Assembly (NCBI GenBank): GCA_035771175.1
Contig: CM069592.1
Span: 42,808,495 to 42,872,494, forward strand
Origin: Paratinospora sagittata
Lineage: Eukaryota; Streptophyta; Magnoliopsida; Ranunculales; Menispermaceae
Length of the DNA stretch: 64,000 bases
Direction: 5' to 3'
Part shown: positions 33,187 to 45,265 of the stretch, one piece after another
Layout of the letters: every line of letters starts with the position of its first letter
Position numbering within the stretch: position 1 is the stretch's first letter
Program-made: the position numbers and the translations under genes
Notes under the pieces: model-generated
The model's database searches: none
What the model was told of the DNA's origin: nothing
What the model saw: the letters and a program-made list of their open reading frames with translations, nothing else

Positions 33187-33690
33187 CTGCAAAGGAAGCA
33201 AACAATAATTCATTAATTCAGACGATGGTGGTAAATAACATGTGATGCATCATGCATAACAAAGAGAGAGAAGAATAGAGGAAGAAGGAGGAAACCAATA
33301 ATGTGCAAATTTCAAATCAATATTCAAATATCCCCAAAACCCAACCATAAACCAAACAAAACTTAAAAACAAATCTTAAATTCCTATGGTCCTACTATAA
33401 TAAAAATAAAAGGCTTATGATTCAGACCAAACTGGCGGCCCAATTTTAATAGCAAATCGAGTCTAAACACGAATTATATGTCTGAATTTAAAATTGAACC
33501 GAGTCTAGATACGCCATAAGTTCATTAATAAAAGGTGTTGTCTGGACCCGAATTTGTTCGAATCCAGATTTTTGCCACCCCTATCACCTAGGCATCACAT
33601 GGGCACCCTGAAAACACTACACTACCAATGCCTCCTTTTCTGTTAAGTTTTAAGGAATTTTAGTCACATGAGTCATAGTTGAGTCTCAAG
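33187..33690. other. WBP2-like intron, 3' part, with a hAT MITE fragment
   Basis: Includes a fragment ending TTTTTGCCACCCCTA at 33583, the same terminus as the hAT MITE at 13312-14195. It probably starts near 33420. The other end is missing. Confidence 0.55.
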
Positions 33691-34596
33691 CTGCTTTGTC
33701 CATGATAAAAAAAATTATGGAGGTGTTTCTCAATGCAAAATGAAGCAATAGGGAAGTATGGAAGCAAATGTAACAAAGGGCTGATTCTTAAGATTGACTT
33801 GACAAAATCATATGATCATGCAGTTTGTAGACTAGTCCGTCATGGATAGAAAGGGAATGGAGGCAGGTGGGAGTTGGATCAAGGGTTATGCAAATTCAAT
33901 CTCTTTCTTAGTTATGTAAATGAAAGGCCTAGGAGAAATTCTAGAGTTCAAGAAGCATGACACGAGGAGATCCTCTTTCCTCTTTCTTATTCACCCTCAT
34001 GGTTCACGTGTTAGGTATGATGATGGACATGGTTAAAGTTTGCTCTTAGATTAGGGGTATGGCTATAGGTGGAGAAAAGGTTGCAGTTTCACACCTCCAA
34101 TTTGTTGATGACACCTAGAACAAAGCTTATCCTACGTATTGGACATAGGCAAATGCTTTTGAGAGGTGTCTAATTATTTGTTAACATTTCTAGAAGCCAC
34201 ATCATGTGAATTTACAAGGATCAGGGTGACTAGGGGAGTTGGCCCAAAGGTGGGATGCTCCACTAAATCATGGCCAATGAGATATTTAGGCCCACCTTAT
34301 GGAAGGAAACCCTCTTTAGGCATACTTTTGGGACCCAATGAGAACAAATATATCCAAAAGATTCTTAGGATGGAAGAGGTGCTACTTATCTCGAGCAAGG
34401 AGACTATCTTAGTATCTTTAATTTAGTGGATCCTAGGGTAGATTCCTACAAATTGCCAATCCTTTTACAAAATCCCAACTAAAGTAGCAAGTTCACATAA
34501 AAGAATGGCGATAAACTTTTGGAAGTCATGAAGTAGAACGGACCATTGGGAAGTCATTAAGTAGAAGGGGGTATTGGGACCAAAGCTCTCAAGAAA
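33691..34596 (+). mobile_element. L1 LINE relic (LINE-A), left part
   Basis: Decayed RT coding on the plus strand: LILKIDLTKSYD near 33785, SHLQFVDDT near 34090 and RYLGPPYGRKPS near 34280. It has many stops and frameshifts. It is cut at 34601 by Copia-A and resumes after 49524, where AKWLWRSPLEEPS continues the same domain. Confidence 0.8.
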
Positions 34597-34601
34597 AAGG
34601 T

Positions 34602-35064
34602 TGTCGGAAAAATAGGAAAGTTGTTTATGGGAAAAGTCGCAAATGCTAGCCTCTTTCTGGGTTGCAAATAGTTCATTGTCCATGGGATACACCCTAGGAG
34701 ATTGGCTTAGAGGATGGGACCATTTTGTATCCATGTAAGCTGTCGAGTTAGTTGTTTTGTTGCACTATCTTTGTACAACTCTTACAATCTTACCATTAAT
34801 ACATATATACAATTTATAGTTTCTTTAAAAAAAAAAAAATAGGAAAGTTGTTAGGATTTGTTTTATCTTATCTTTCTGCTTGTTAGTTATTAGGATTTAT
34901 TTTATCTTATCTTTTTGTTTGTTAATAACAATCTGATCCTTAGTTTAAGATTCAGATTTTAGCTTGAGATTAGGTTCTAGTATTCAGCTATATATAGTTG
35001 TAATACTGATGTGATTCAATAATTGAAAACAGAAATCATATATGGTTTTCTTCCAAAACTTACA
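34602..35064 (+). repeat. Copia-A 5' LTR (split by an L1 tail)
   Basis: The pieces 34602-34625 and 34853-35064 match the 237-bp 3' LTR at 49283-49519 with about nine differences counted by eye. It ends AAACTTACA just before the primer site. Confidence 0.9.
34626..34838 (+). mobile_element. 5'-truncated L1 tail inside the Copia-A 5' LTR
   Basis: 213 bp including MLASFWVANSSLSMGYTLGD-type coding and a TTATAGTTTCTTT-polyA end. Target duplication ATAGGAAAGTTGTT at 34612-34625 and 34839-34852. Confidence 0.92.
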
Positions 35065-36776
35065 TGGTATCAGAGCTAGGGCTCGAAATCCCTAGTTTTT
35101 AATGGTGAAGACAGCAATCATGAGAATGGTGATGACTGGATCCAACACAAATTCATCTGACATCACGTCAGGGCATTCTTCCTCCATAATAGGCAGTGTT
35201 GATCAATTACCTATACACTCCTCTCTGCAAATTACTGCTCACAAATTGAATGGTAAAAATTACTAGGGAGTGGTCGCAATCAGTCAAACTAGCCATTGAT
35301 GGTAGAGGTAAACTAGGATACTTGACTGGAGAAATCAAGAAACCTGCTGAAGACGATTCTCAGTTTAAGACATGGAGATCAGAGAACTCGTTAGTCATGG
35401 CTTGGCTACTCAACTCTATGGAAACAACCATCGCGAAACCAAATATGTTTCTGCCCACGGCAAAGGATGTATGGGATTCAGTTCGAGAGACATACTCGGA
35501 CTTGGAGAATTCATCCCAAATCTTTGAGCTGAAGTCAAAACTTTGGCAATCTAAACAAGGGGACCGTGAGGTTACTATTTACTACAATGAGATGGTGAAC
35601 TTATGGCAGGAACTAGATCAATGTTATGATGATGTGTGGGACAATCCAAGTGACTGTGCAAGATTCATGAAGCGGGAAGAAAACGATCGAGTCTATATGT
35701 TTCTTGTGGGTGTTAACCAAAGCTTGGATGAGGTGAAAGGAAGGATTCTTCGGCCATCCATCCGTGAGGTGTTTTCGGAAGTCAGATAGGAGGAAAGCAG
35801 GAAGAAGATTATGATACATGGCTCAACACCAAGTAGAAATCCAAAACTAGAGAGCTCGACTCTAGCTTCCAAAGGGACTGATGATGGTGAAAAAAAGAAG
35901 AAGCCGTGGTGTGATCATTGTAGGAGACCGTGGCATACGAGGGAAACATGTTGGAAGCTACATCCACATCTGAAGAAGAAATCTGATGGTAAAGTCTTCC
36001 ATACGACAGCTGAAGATTCTCAAATGCAATCCATTAACTCGGAAGTGTCTCCCTTCACAAAGGAACAGTTAGAGCATCTCTACAAAATTTCAAATCTCCA
36101 CAATTCTCTGTTACTCCTTCATGCTCTCTAGCCCACCAAGGTAAAACTTTAATTACAACCTTTTCTAGTGTCACACCTAATTCACAAATCTCTTGGATTA
36201 TCGACTCTGGAGCGACTGACCACATGACTAGTTGTTCACAATTGTTCGCATCTTATAGTCTGTGTGCGGGAAATAATAAAATCAAGGTTGCAGATGGATT
36301 TTTTTCGGCCATAGTCGGAATGGGTTCAATCAAAATCTCTCCTTCTTTAACTCTTCATAATGTGCTCCATGTTCCAAAGTTGTCTTGTAATCTCTTGTCC
36401 ATTAGTAAGATAACCCTTGATCTCAATTGTCGTGTTAATTTCTATCCATCCCATTGTGAGTTTCAGGAACTAACCTTAGGGAGGACGATTGGCAATGCTA
36501 GAGAAAGTGAGGGACTATTTCTTTGAAGATGGAACAACTTTAGGTCAACAAGTTCAAAGCACATGTTTTGAGTCTGTTTCGATTTCTCGAAATCATGAAA
36601 TAATGTTGTGGCATTATAGGCTTGGTCACCCTAGTTTTTAGTTTTTAAGACATTTGTTTCCAAATTTGTTTCAAAATAAAAATCCATCTTAATTTTAATG
36701 TGAGATTTGTTCTTTGGCTAAACATCATCTTGTTTTTTATCCTCCACAACCATACAAACCCACTAAACCATTTAGC
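35065..36776 (+). pseudogene. Copia-A gag, protease and start of integrase
   Basis: The gag region reads EIKKPAEDDSQFKTW and MAWLLNSMETTIAKP (from about 35250), with a stop near 35265 and another at 35789. The zinc knuckle CDHCRRPWHTRETC lies at about 35913-35954. The protease motif SWIIDSGATDHMT is near 36193-36231, in another frame. The integrase zinc-finger region (MLWHYRLGHPSF, CEICSLAKHH) runs to 36776, where LINE-B interrupts it. Several stops make this non-functional. Confidence 0.85.
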
Positions 36777-37383
36777 GGTCGTTTCCTCCCAATATGAGAG
36801 TAACTCTTCGGATGAGGGGGGTAAGAGCGAGGCTGAGTCTGATAAAGCTAATCCGATGAATGGGGTGCACATGCCAGGGGATATCCATGGTGATCATATG
36901 CCCATGGCGAAGGAACGTACCCATGATTTTAATTTAGATGATATTGGTGCTTTTTGTCACTCATCTCCCTCCCCTTCTCTCGTTCCTAATCCAGTTCCCC
37001 CCTTCCCCTTGCCCGAGCCTGTGAGTCAGCCTTGTCGTCCCCATAGCCCTTTACAGTTTGCCCAATCCCCTCCCCTATATCCTGCTTAGAGATCTCCAGG
37101 TGTCCAGGATGATCCCAGTAGCCCGGCGGTTTGTCCTGGCATGCCCAACCAGGGTGGTATTGCGGGGGTAGTTGCGTTAAAAAATGGGAGCGGTGGAGTG
37201 GGTCATCCATTTGGGGGTTTTCATCAGGAAGGTACAGGAAGCTTATCGAAGGGAAGCGATTGCCTTTTTGCAAAGAATGATGTGCTTTCTAGTGGAGCTG
37301 GACAGTAGCAAGCATATGTCCCCAAGGAGGTGTAGGTTTTGCGGTGGTGTGTGTGCTGGTGGTTGGGGTATAATTCTGTCATA

Positions 37384-38097
37384 ATGAAGATTCTCACGTG
37401 GAACATTCGGGGGTGTGGGTCAAAAGATAAGAGATGTATGATCAAGCAGTCCATTGGGAAGTTTAGTCCTGATATTATCATACTTCGGGAGGTCAAACGT
37501 ACAAGGGTGGATAGAGTATTGGTTGGTGCACTGTGGTAGTCAAGATTCAAAGACTGGGTTTTTCTTCCAGCGGTGGGGACAGCAGGAGGACTATTAGTGG
37601 CATGGGATTGAAGAGCGGTCACGGTCTCTGATAGACTTATTGGGGAGTTTTCCATGTCTGTGAAGATTGAGGAGGGGGGGGGGGATGAAGATGGGTGGTG
37701 GCTGTCAGGGATATATGGCCCTAATGATAGGAGACTTAGAAGGTCATTTTGGGATGAAATTGCAGGACTTAATAGCATTTGAGGGGACAAGTGGTGCGTC
37801 GACGGTGATTTTAATGTAGTACGATCTCTCTATGAGAAGGTGGGTAGTGGGAGGTTCACAAGGAGTATGAGGGAGTTTGATGAATTGATTAGAGAGTTGG
37901 AGCTTATCGATCCCCCTCTTCTCAATGGTAATTTTACTTGGTCCAACTTTCGACTGCAGACAGTGTGTTGTCGATTGGACAGATTTTTGTTGGGGACGGG
38001 TTGGGAGGAGCTATTTCCTTTCCATAGACAGGAGGTGGGCGGTAGATTAGTTTCTGATTATTGGCCGATGGTGATTGATACCACCAAATCCTTATAG
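37384..38097 (+). pseudogene. LINE-B endonuclease domain
   Basis: Starts MKILTWNIRGCGSKDKRCMI and contains LREVKR (catalytic Glu region), GTAGGLLVAWD, GDFNVVRS, FTWSN and SDYWPM (SDHWP in active enzymes). In-frame stops occur near 37537, 37608, 37780 and 38095. Confidence 0.88.
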
Positions 38098-38490
38098 GGG
38101 CCAACACCTCCAAGGTTTGATTGTCGAATAATCGAACATCCCGAGTTTAAAAACCGGGTTGTGGGGTGGTGAAGTGAAGGGCCTTCATTAGGGTGGGAAG
38201 GGTACAAGTTTATGCAAGCGGTGAGACATGTTAAGTCTAGGCTTCATGGGTGGGGTAAAGAGATTATGGGATGGGATGTGGTGAGGAGGAAGGAGTTAGA
38301 GGGGATTGTAGCGGATATTGATAAAAAAGAAGGTGGTTCTGATTGGAATGAGACATTGGCCCAAGAGAGATCGATTGCTAAAGCTGAGTTATGGAAGCTA
38401 TGTGTGAACGAAGATAGGGCTCCCATACTCAAATCTAAGGTTTGATGGTACAAAGAGGGAGATGCTAATTCCAAATTTTTCCATAGGTTA

Positions 38491-40087
38491 ATGTCCAGTC
38501 GTAGGGCAATTAATTTCATATTGAAGTTGGAAAGGGAGGATGGGTCAGTGGTTGAAGGGGAAGATGAGATTGCGACCGAGGTAATTGGTCATTTTCGTAG
38601 TGTTTTTTCTAGAGGTTCTGGCGATGTGTGGGGGATGGATGGAATTGATTGGTGTCCAATTGAAGGGGTGGATAGAGATGGGATCGAACAACCTTTTGAT
38701 TTGGAGGAGATCAAACAAGTTGTGTTTGATTGTGAGGGATCTAAAGCACCTGGGCCGGATGGTATGACTATGTCTTTTTTCCAGGCTAGTTGGGACATTG
38801 TGAAGGAAGACCTTATGAAGGTGTTGATGGAATTTTTTCATAACGGGGTAATTAATGGGTGTACTAATGAGACATATATACGTCTAATTCCTAAGAAGAC
38901 TGTTTCAAGAAAGGTGGCTGATTTTAGGCCTATTAGTTTAACCACAAGTCTTTACAAGATAATCACAAAGATTTTGGCGAACAGGTTGAAGGGGGTTTTA
39001 CAGGGGACGGTTTCAGAAAATCAAATGGCTTTTGTACAAGGGCGCCAAATTGTTGATGCGATACTAGTTGCCAATGAGTTGGTGGAGGATTATAGATCCA
39101 ATAAGAAGGCGGGGGTGGTTTTCAAAATTGATTTTGCTAAAGCATATGACATGATCAATTGGGATTTTCTTGATTATGTTTTGAAAATGAAGGGGTTTGG
39201 TATAAGATGGAGGAGGTGGATTCAAGGGTGCCTAAGATCTGTGTCTTTCTCTGTATTCGTGAATGGACGTCCTCAGGGTAAGTTTGTTGGGGGAAAGAGG
39301 ACTTCGGCAGGGAGATCCACTCTCTCCTTTCCTGTTTACTTTGGTGGTTGACGTGTTGGGAAGATTTATGGACAAAGCAAGGGAGGCTAGCTTGATTAAG
39401 GGGTTCTCGCTTGGAAGGGAGAATGTGGAGGTTACTCATTTACAATTTGTTGATGATACTCTTTTCTTCCTGGAGGGAAATGAGAGTTGTATCCGCAATG
39501 CATCCATGGTGGTTAAATGTTTTTGTTGGATTTCAAGAATGGCCATCAATATGTCTAAAAGTCAATTGGCCGGCATTAAGGTATGTCAGGATTGGTTAGA
39601 GGGGGTGGCAAATCAAGTTGGATGTTCCTCTAGCTTGTGGCCTATGAAATATTTGGGAATGCCATTAGGAGGTAATCCCTCCAAAATGGATTTTTGGGAT
39701 CCGGTAGTGGATAAGGTAACGAGAAGGTTGGATGGATGGAAAAAAAGTTTTCTCTCAAAGGGGGGCAGATCAACGTTGAATAAGTCAGTATTGGATGCTC
39801 TTCCCACATACTACCTAACAGTGTTTAGGATTCCAGTGATGGTGGTAGATAAGATTGAGAAATTAATGAGGGATTTTCTTTGGAGGAATGAAGACAGGTT
39901 GCATGGGTCTCACCTTGTTGCTTGGAGAGTTGTTCAGCAGAGTATCGAGCAAGGTGATCTGGGAGTAGGAAATATTTTAGGTCGAAACAAGGCGCTAATC
40001 GGTAAATGGCTATGGAGATTTTCATGCGAAAAGGAGCAATTCTGGAGAAAGGTTATTTGTAGTAGGCATGGGCTACATGACAACTAA
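38491..40087 (+). pseudogene. LINE-B reverse transcriptase
   Basis: Two long open pieces, 38491-39351 and 39263-40087, join by a frameshift near 39290-39320. The motifs in order are SKAPGPDGMTMSFFQ, LIPKK, DFRPISL, MAFVQGRQIVDAI, VFKIDFAKAYDMINW, GLRQGDPLSPFLFTLV, THLQFVDDTLFF (intact F-V-D-D), WPMKYLGMPLGG and KALIGKWLWRFS. Apart from the frameshift it is nearly complete, much better preserved than L1-I. Confidence 0.92.
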
Positions 40088-41133
40088 AGGGTTGTTGGGT
40101 CAGTTGCTAGGGCCACCTTTAGGTGTCCTTGGAAGTTTATCTCATCTGTGTATCCCATTTTTTACCAATGATTAGACTTAAATTAGGGAGGGGTGACTCG
40201 ATACGTTTTTGGGAGGATTTATGGTGTGGTAATGAAACTTTTCAATCCATGTTTCCAAACCTTTATCGACGTTCCTCATCACATAATAAACCTATTATTG
40301 ATTTTGTGCAGAACTCGAATGATGCACAATTGTCCTGGGATTTACATTTAGGGAGGAATGTGCATCCATGGGAGGAGGAAAGCGTACTGTCTTTACTCGG
40401 GATGTTAGAGGGTTGTCATCTATCTGGGGATGATGATAGAATTGTTTAGCCTTAGGATTCATATGGTTTGTTCTCTACAAAATCTTTTTACTCAAAAATC
40501 CTTACCCAGCCTCATGTTCCTCCTTTCCCTTATCACTTTTTATGAAAAGTTCCAATACCATCGAAGGTCAAGTTCTTGGGGTGGGTTGCTTCCCATGGGA
40601 AGATGAATACGGGGGATATGATGCAAAAAAGGTATCCATACATGTGCTTATCCCCATTTTGGTGCTACTTGTGTAGACCTGATATGGAGTCTGTGTCATT
40701 TGTGGTGGGGATGTCCATTTGCCAAGGAGGTTTGGTGTAGGTGGTGTGTTCAATTCTCTGTCATGTATGATGAGGTTGTGCTAGAAGAGTATGTAAACAT
40801 ATTCCCCTTATTGGACAAGGTTCATTATTTATGGAGAGACCATTGGAAGATGGTGTGTCTGGCAATTCTATGGTCTCTATGGAAGAAGCGGAACAAAAGG
40901 GTGTTCCATGATGAGTTTTCCGCGACGGATGCAGTGTGGGAGAAGTCTCACCTATTAGCTTCTTTTGGGTTGTTAATAGTAATTTGTCTAAGGGTTATCT
41001 CTTACGGGATTGGTTAAGGGGTTGGGGAAATATTGTATCTGTATAGGGTCATGTTTTAGTGAAAAAGGTGTTGTACAGATCTCAATTTTCATTCACATAT
41101 ATATATAATACTTTTAGTTTCTTTTTAAAAAAA
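40088..41133 (+). pseudogene. LINE-B zf-RVT region and 3' UTR
   Basis: Decayed coding with MIRLKLGRGDSIRFWEDLWC near 40168, WWGCPFAKEVW near 40700 and CLAILWSLWKKRNKRVFHDE near 40857. The last of these is nearly the same as in the L1 copy at 12444-12951. The 3' UTR ends in an A-run at about 41133. Confidence 0.85.
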
Positions 41134-43095
41134 TAGTGATGTTTGGGGACCCTCGAGGACTCCTACTCATTCGAGAAAAAAATGGTTTCACATTTATTGA
41201 TGATCATACTAGGGTTAGTTGGGTGTATTTACTAAACGACAAATCAAAGGTTGAAGGGGTTTTCAAAACTTTTTACACCATGGTACCAACACAATTTCAT
41301 GAGCAGATTCAAATTTTTAGAAGTGACAACGGCAAGGAATTTTTTAACAAAGTTTTGATTCCTTTTTTCTTGGAAAAGGGTATTATTCAACAAAGTTCTT
41401 GTATTAATACCCCTCAGCAAAATGGGATCACCGAAAGAAAAAACAAACACCTCTTAGAGGTGGCGAGAGCCCTGCTTTTTACAAATCATGTTCCATAATA
41501 CTTTTGGGGTGAAGCAATTCTTACGGCTACCTATCTTATTAATAGAATGTCTTCCAAAATTCTAAATTTTAAAACTCCTTTGCACATTTTTCATCATTCT
41601 TTCCCAAACTCTCTAGGCTTTCGACTGACCTACCAATAAAAAATTTTGGTTGCACTGTTTTGTCCATAATCATGATCAACATCGTGGCAAGTTAGATCCT
41701 AGGGCACGAAAATGCATCTTTTTAGGATATGCACCAACTCGAAAAGGCTACAAGTGCTATGATCCTGTTTCAAAAAAAATGTTTGTTACCATGGATGTAT
41801 CTTGTTCTGAAAACAAGTCTTTTTTTGGATCTCATCTTCAAGGGGAGAAAAAACTGTGAAGATTCGATTTTTCAAAATTTGGATGTTCAAAATTCTGATT
41901 TGGTTCAAAATTTGACGTTTCCGGATTTATGGCAACAAGAAAATCTGAATTGGCCTCGGCCACAAGAATCACACTTGGTTCAAGATAGTTTGAGTTAGAA
42001 ATTATTTCAAAATGAGTTTATTCAGGTTGAAACCGAAACTGTCCCAACTGAAAAAACTAATGTTTTAAACACTGAAAAATCTTCAAGGCCACCTGTAATC
42101 TCAACACAAGATCATGATCCTACTGGAAAAAGAGAAGGCGCAAATATGGAAAAAATCATTGGACTAGTTTACTCAAAAAGGCAACCAGTTCAGGAGATTG
42201 AGTCTGAAGGTTCTCTTCAAGGCCATGAGTCAGATCCACAGCAAAACCAAAACTCACCAGGTATTTCTCAACTGTGTCCAACCTCTGAAACATCATCCAA
42301 TGATCTGAATATTCCAATTGCTCTTTGTAAGGGTGTTGCGTCATGTACAAATTATCCATTGTCAAAGTATGTGTCCTACAAAAATGTCACCATGTTTTTC
42401 AGCTTTTACCTCTCAACTTTCACTTGTGGAGATTTCAAAGAATGTACAGGATGCTTTAAAGGTTCCAAAGTGGAAGGAAGCAGTTTTAGAGGAAATGAAA
42501 GCTCTTGAGAAGAACAGGACTAGGGAGTTGGTTGATTTGCCTTAGAGAAAGATAGAGGTTGGATGTAAATGGGTGTTTACCGTGAAGTACAATTCAGATG
42601 GAACCCTTGAGAGATATAAGGCTCGCTTGGTGGCGAAGGGATTCACTCAAAACCTACAACATTGATTACACAGATACGTTTGCACCGGTGGCAAAACTAA
42701 ATAATGTAAGGGTCTTGCTATCTATTACAACAAATCTTGATTGGCCTCTGCAGCAACTCGATGTCAAGAATGCCTTCCTTAACGGAGACTTAAAGGAAGA
42801 AGTCTACATGGACCCACCTCCGGGCTTTGAAGATGGATTTGGCTCAAGAGTATGTCGGTTAAAAAAGGCTTTGTATGGTCTCAAATAGTCACCAAGAGCA
42901 TGGTTTGAGAAATTCACCCAATTCGTTAAGAACCAAGGCTACAGTCAGGCTCAAACTAATCATACAATGTTCATGAAGCACTCAAAAAGGGGTAAGACAA
43001 CTGTTTTGATAGTTTATGTAGATGATATCATCTTAACAGAAGATGATTTGGGTGAAATGAACCGACTAAAGGAGAGTTTGGCCACTGAATTTGAG
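41134..43095 (+). pseudogene. Copia-A integrase core and reverse transcriptase (5' part)
   Basis: Resumes with HSDVWGPSR and FTFIDDHTRVSWVYLL, FRSDNGKEFF and NTPQQNGITERKN (integrase D, D and E blocks), then the RT blocks [39 protein letters not shown] and VLIVYVDDIILT (about 43008-43044). Stops and frame changes occur near 41497, 41996, 42543, 42660 and 42887. Cut at 43095 in the codons for F-E by a hAT insertion. Confidence 0.88.
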
Positions 43096-43280
43096 CAAGG
43101 ATCGAAAATTTGATTTCGACTTGACTTCGGTCACTTGAAAATTGGAATTAATTCTGAGAAGTTTAATTCGACATGGAGAATTTTTGTAAAAATTCGCTAA
43201 ATTAAAGAAGTTTAGGGAATTTTTACATATATGCTTAAACATCTAGATTTATTGTAGTATAAGCTAAAAACTAATATAAA

Positions 43281-43480
43281 TGTTGTAAAAATAAAATAAT
43301 GAAAGACACAAAGATGTAACGTGGTTCGGCTCTAAGGCCTAGTCCATGGGAGAAGAGAGGGAATATTTTCTTATTCTTGATTATGTCTTAATGGAGGGAC
43401 ACCATATATATAGACATACAGAACTATGCACACATATAGCTATAATTACAATTTTAGTAACTGCTAAATAAAACGACTAC
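43281..43480 (-). repeat. Copia-B 3' LTR, lacking most of U3
   Basis: Matches the R/U5 side of the right LTR (TGTTGTAAAAATAAAATAAT at the outer end in plus orientation). It lacks the 85-bp repeats and the TGTTGTGGAGAAGAGC start that should follow the polypurine tract. Confidence 0.85.
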
Positions 43481-43506
43481 TCCCCCTCAAGCTGGTGAAT
43501 AAAGGT

Positions 43507-43622
43507 TTACCATTCCCAGCTAGAACACATTTGCTTGAAATGCAGTATTGTTTAACCCTTTAGGTTTACCATTCTCAGCTTGGACACATTTGCTTGAAAT
43601 GCAGTATGGTTTAACCCTTTAG
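43507..43622. repeat. Tandem duplication of about 58 bp next to the Copia-B 3' LTR
   Basis: GGTTTACCATT-CCAGCT and CATTTGCTTGAAATGCAGTA occur twice in a row. Confidence 0.85.
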
Positions 43623-43638
43623 TGAGCAGATAGGCGAG

Positions 43639-44140
43639 CTAATTATTGGTAGACACATATAGAGTACAGATCAACCCACTATCAAGCTTCTCTTTAATAA
43701 AGTGTCTATCAATCTCTATACGCTTGGTTCGATCATGTTGAACTGGGTTATGGGCAATGCTAATTGCAGATTTATTGTCACAATAGAGTCTCATATGGCC
43801 ATCCCAATGTATCTTCAAATCTGTCAAAATTATCTGCAACCATAATAGCTCACAAACCCCTTGTGCCATTGCTTGAAATTCTGCTTCAGCACTAGATCTG
43901 GCCACTACATTCTGCTTTTTACTTCGCCATGTCACCAAATTCCCACCAAGAAACGTACAATATCCAGTAGTTGATCTTTTGTCAACTACTGAACCAACAT
44001 AGTCTGAATCAGTATATGCTTCAAGAACAACTCCTGTGTGTCGTTTAAATAAGATGCTCTGTCCTGGAGTTCCTTTAAGATACTGCAAAACGCGATTAGC
44101 TGCTTGCAAATGAATATCTTTAGGGTTGTGCATGAACTGA
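43639..44140 (-). pseudogene. Copia-B RNase H domain
   Basis: Reads ISQFMHNPKDIHLQAANRVL, AYTDSDYVGSVVDKRSTTGY, NLVTWRSKKQNVVARSSAEA, LYCDNKSAISIAHNPVQHD and IDRHFIKEKL. This is the standard copia RNase H order. It lies in one open frame whose upstream part is out-of-frame integrase. Confidence 0.88.
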
Positions 44141-45258
44141 CTTATTACACTCTCCCCCAAGTTTGGTTTGTTGGAGGTTAAAAGGGCCAAAAAGATCAAA
44201 AGGGTTATCAAGGGAGTTCCGATCATTGTCTTCCATGATGACACTCTCCCCCGGAAGAGGAGGAGCGGAAAAATAGGACTCAGGTTCACCGAAAGTGACA
44301 TCGACAGAGACAAAGAATTTCTTTGATGGCGGATGATAGCATTTATATCCCTTTTGAGTGGAAGAGTATCCGACAAAAACACACTTGAGAGCTCTGGGGT
44401 CCAACTTCCCCCTGTTGGGTTGGTGAACATGGACAAATGATACACACCCAAATATCTTAGGTATAAGATTATTGGATATTTTGAGCTTAGGGTAAAATTG
44501 ACATAGCTTTTCCATATGACTTCTGAAACCAAGGGTCCGGGATGGTAGGCGGTTAATAAGGTGTGTTGCAGTAATGACAGCTTCCCTCAATAGGACTTAG
44601 GCATAGTATTACGAAATAAAAAGGCTCGGGTTGTATCAAGTAGGTGACCGTTTTTTCTATCAGCAACTCCATTTTGTTGTGGGGTGTGAACACAAGATGA
44701 TTCATGAAGGATCCCCTCGTTTTTGGAAGTAATTGGTCAATGTTTGATTAAAATAGTCTCTAGCATTGTCAGATCGAAATCTCTTGATTTTAGCACCAAA
44801 CTGGGTGTGTATCATGTTATGGAAGGTAGGAAGAACAAAGCTCACATCGGATGTTTGTTTCAGTAAGAATATCCATGAGACTCTAGTACAATCATCATTG
44901 AAGGACACAAACCATCGCACTCCAGAAACATTAGGTATTGAAGAGGGACCCCAAATATCACTATGAATGAGATCAAAAGGATCTGAACTACTTTCATTAC
45001 TAAGTAGAAAAGACATACGCTTGTGTTTCGCAAGTTCACACACTTCACAATGAAAATCTTCAACATTGAGAAGCTTAAACAAAAAAGGAAACATGATTTT
45101 AAGGGTTCGAAAAGAAGGATGGCCAAGGTCGCGATGCTAGAGCCATAGCTTTTCTTTATTGGAAAATTTGTGGTCGGAGAGAAATGAAATGTTACTCTTG
45201 ATAGGATGTACTGGTGTCTCAAGGTAATACAACCCGTCCTGTTCCTTAGCATGTCCAA
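44120..45258 (-). pseudogene. Copia-B integrase remnant
   Basis: In pieces over shifting frames: HRDLGHPSF near 45125, CEVCELAKHKRMSF, LIHSDIWGPSS, FRSDNARDYFNQ and a block near 44570 (ATHLINRLPSRTLGF, KIFGCVSFVHVHQPNRGKLD). Several stops and at least two frameshifts. The C-terminal part abuts the RNase H region near 44140 with the whole RT missing. Confidence 0.85.
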
Positions 45259-45265
45259 TCATCGT

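Larger units (their letters stand above)
36777..41133 (+). mobile_element. LINE-B, L1-type element inserted in Copia-A integrase
   Basis: 4.36 kb comprising the C-terminal part of ORF1 (to about 37380), endonuclease (37384-38097), RT (38491-40087), zf-RVT (40600-40760) and a 3' UTR ending TAGTTTCTTTTTAAAAAAA. The 5' end is truncated within ORF1. Copia coding breaks off at ...YKPTKPFS and resumes at HSDVWGPSR. No clear duplication is seen, and a few target codons seem to be missing. Confidence 0.88.
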
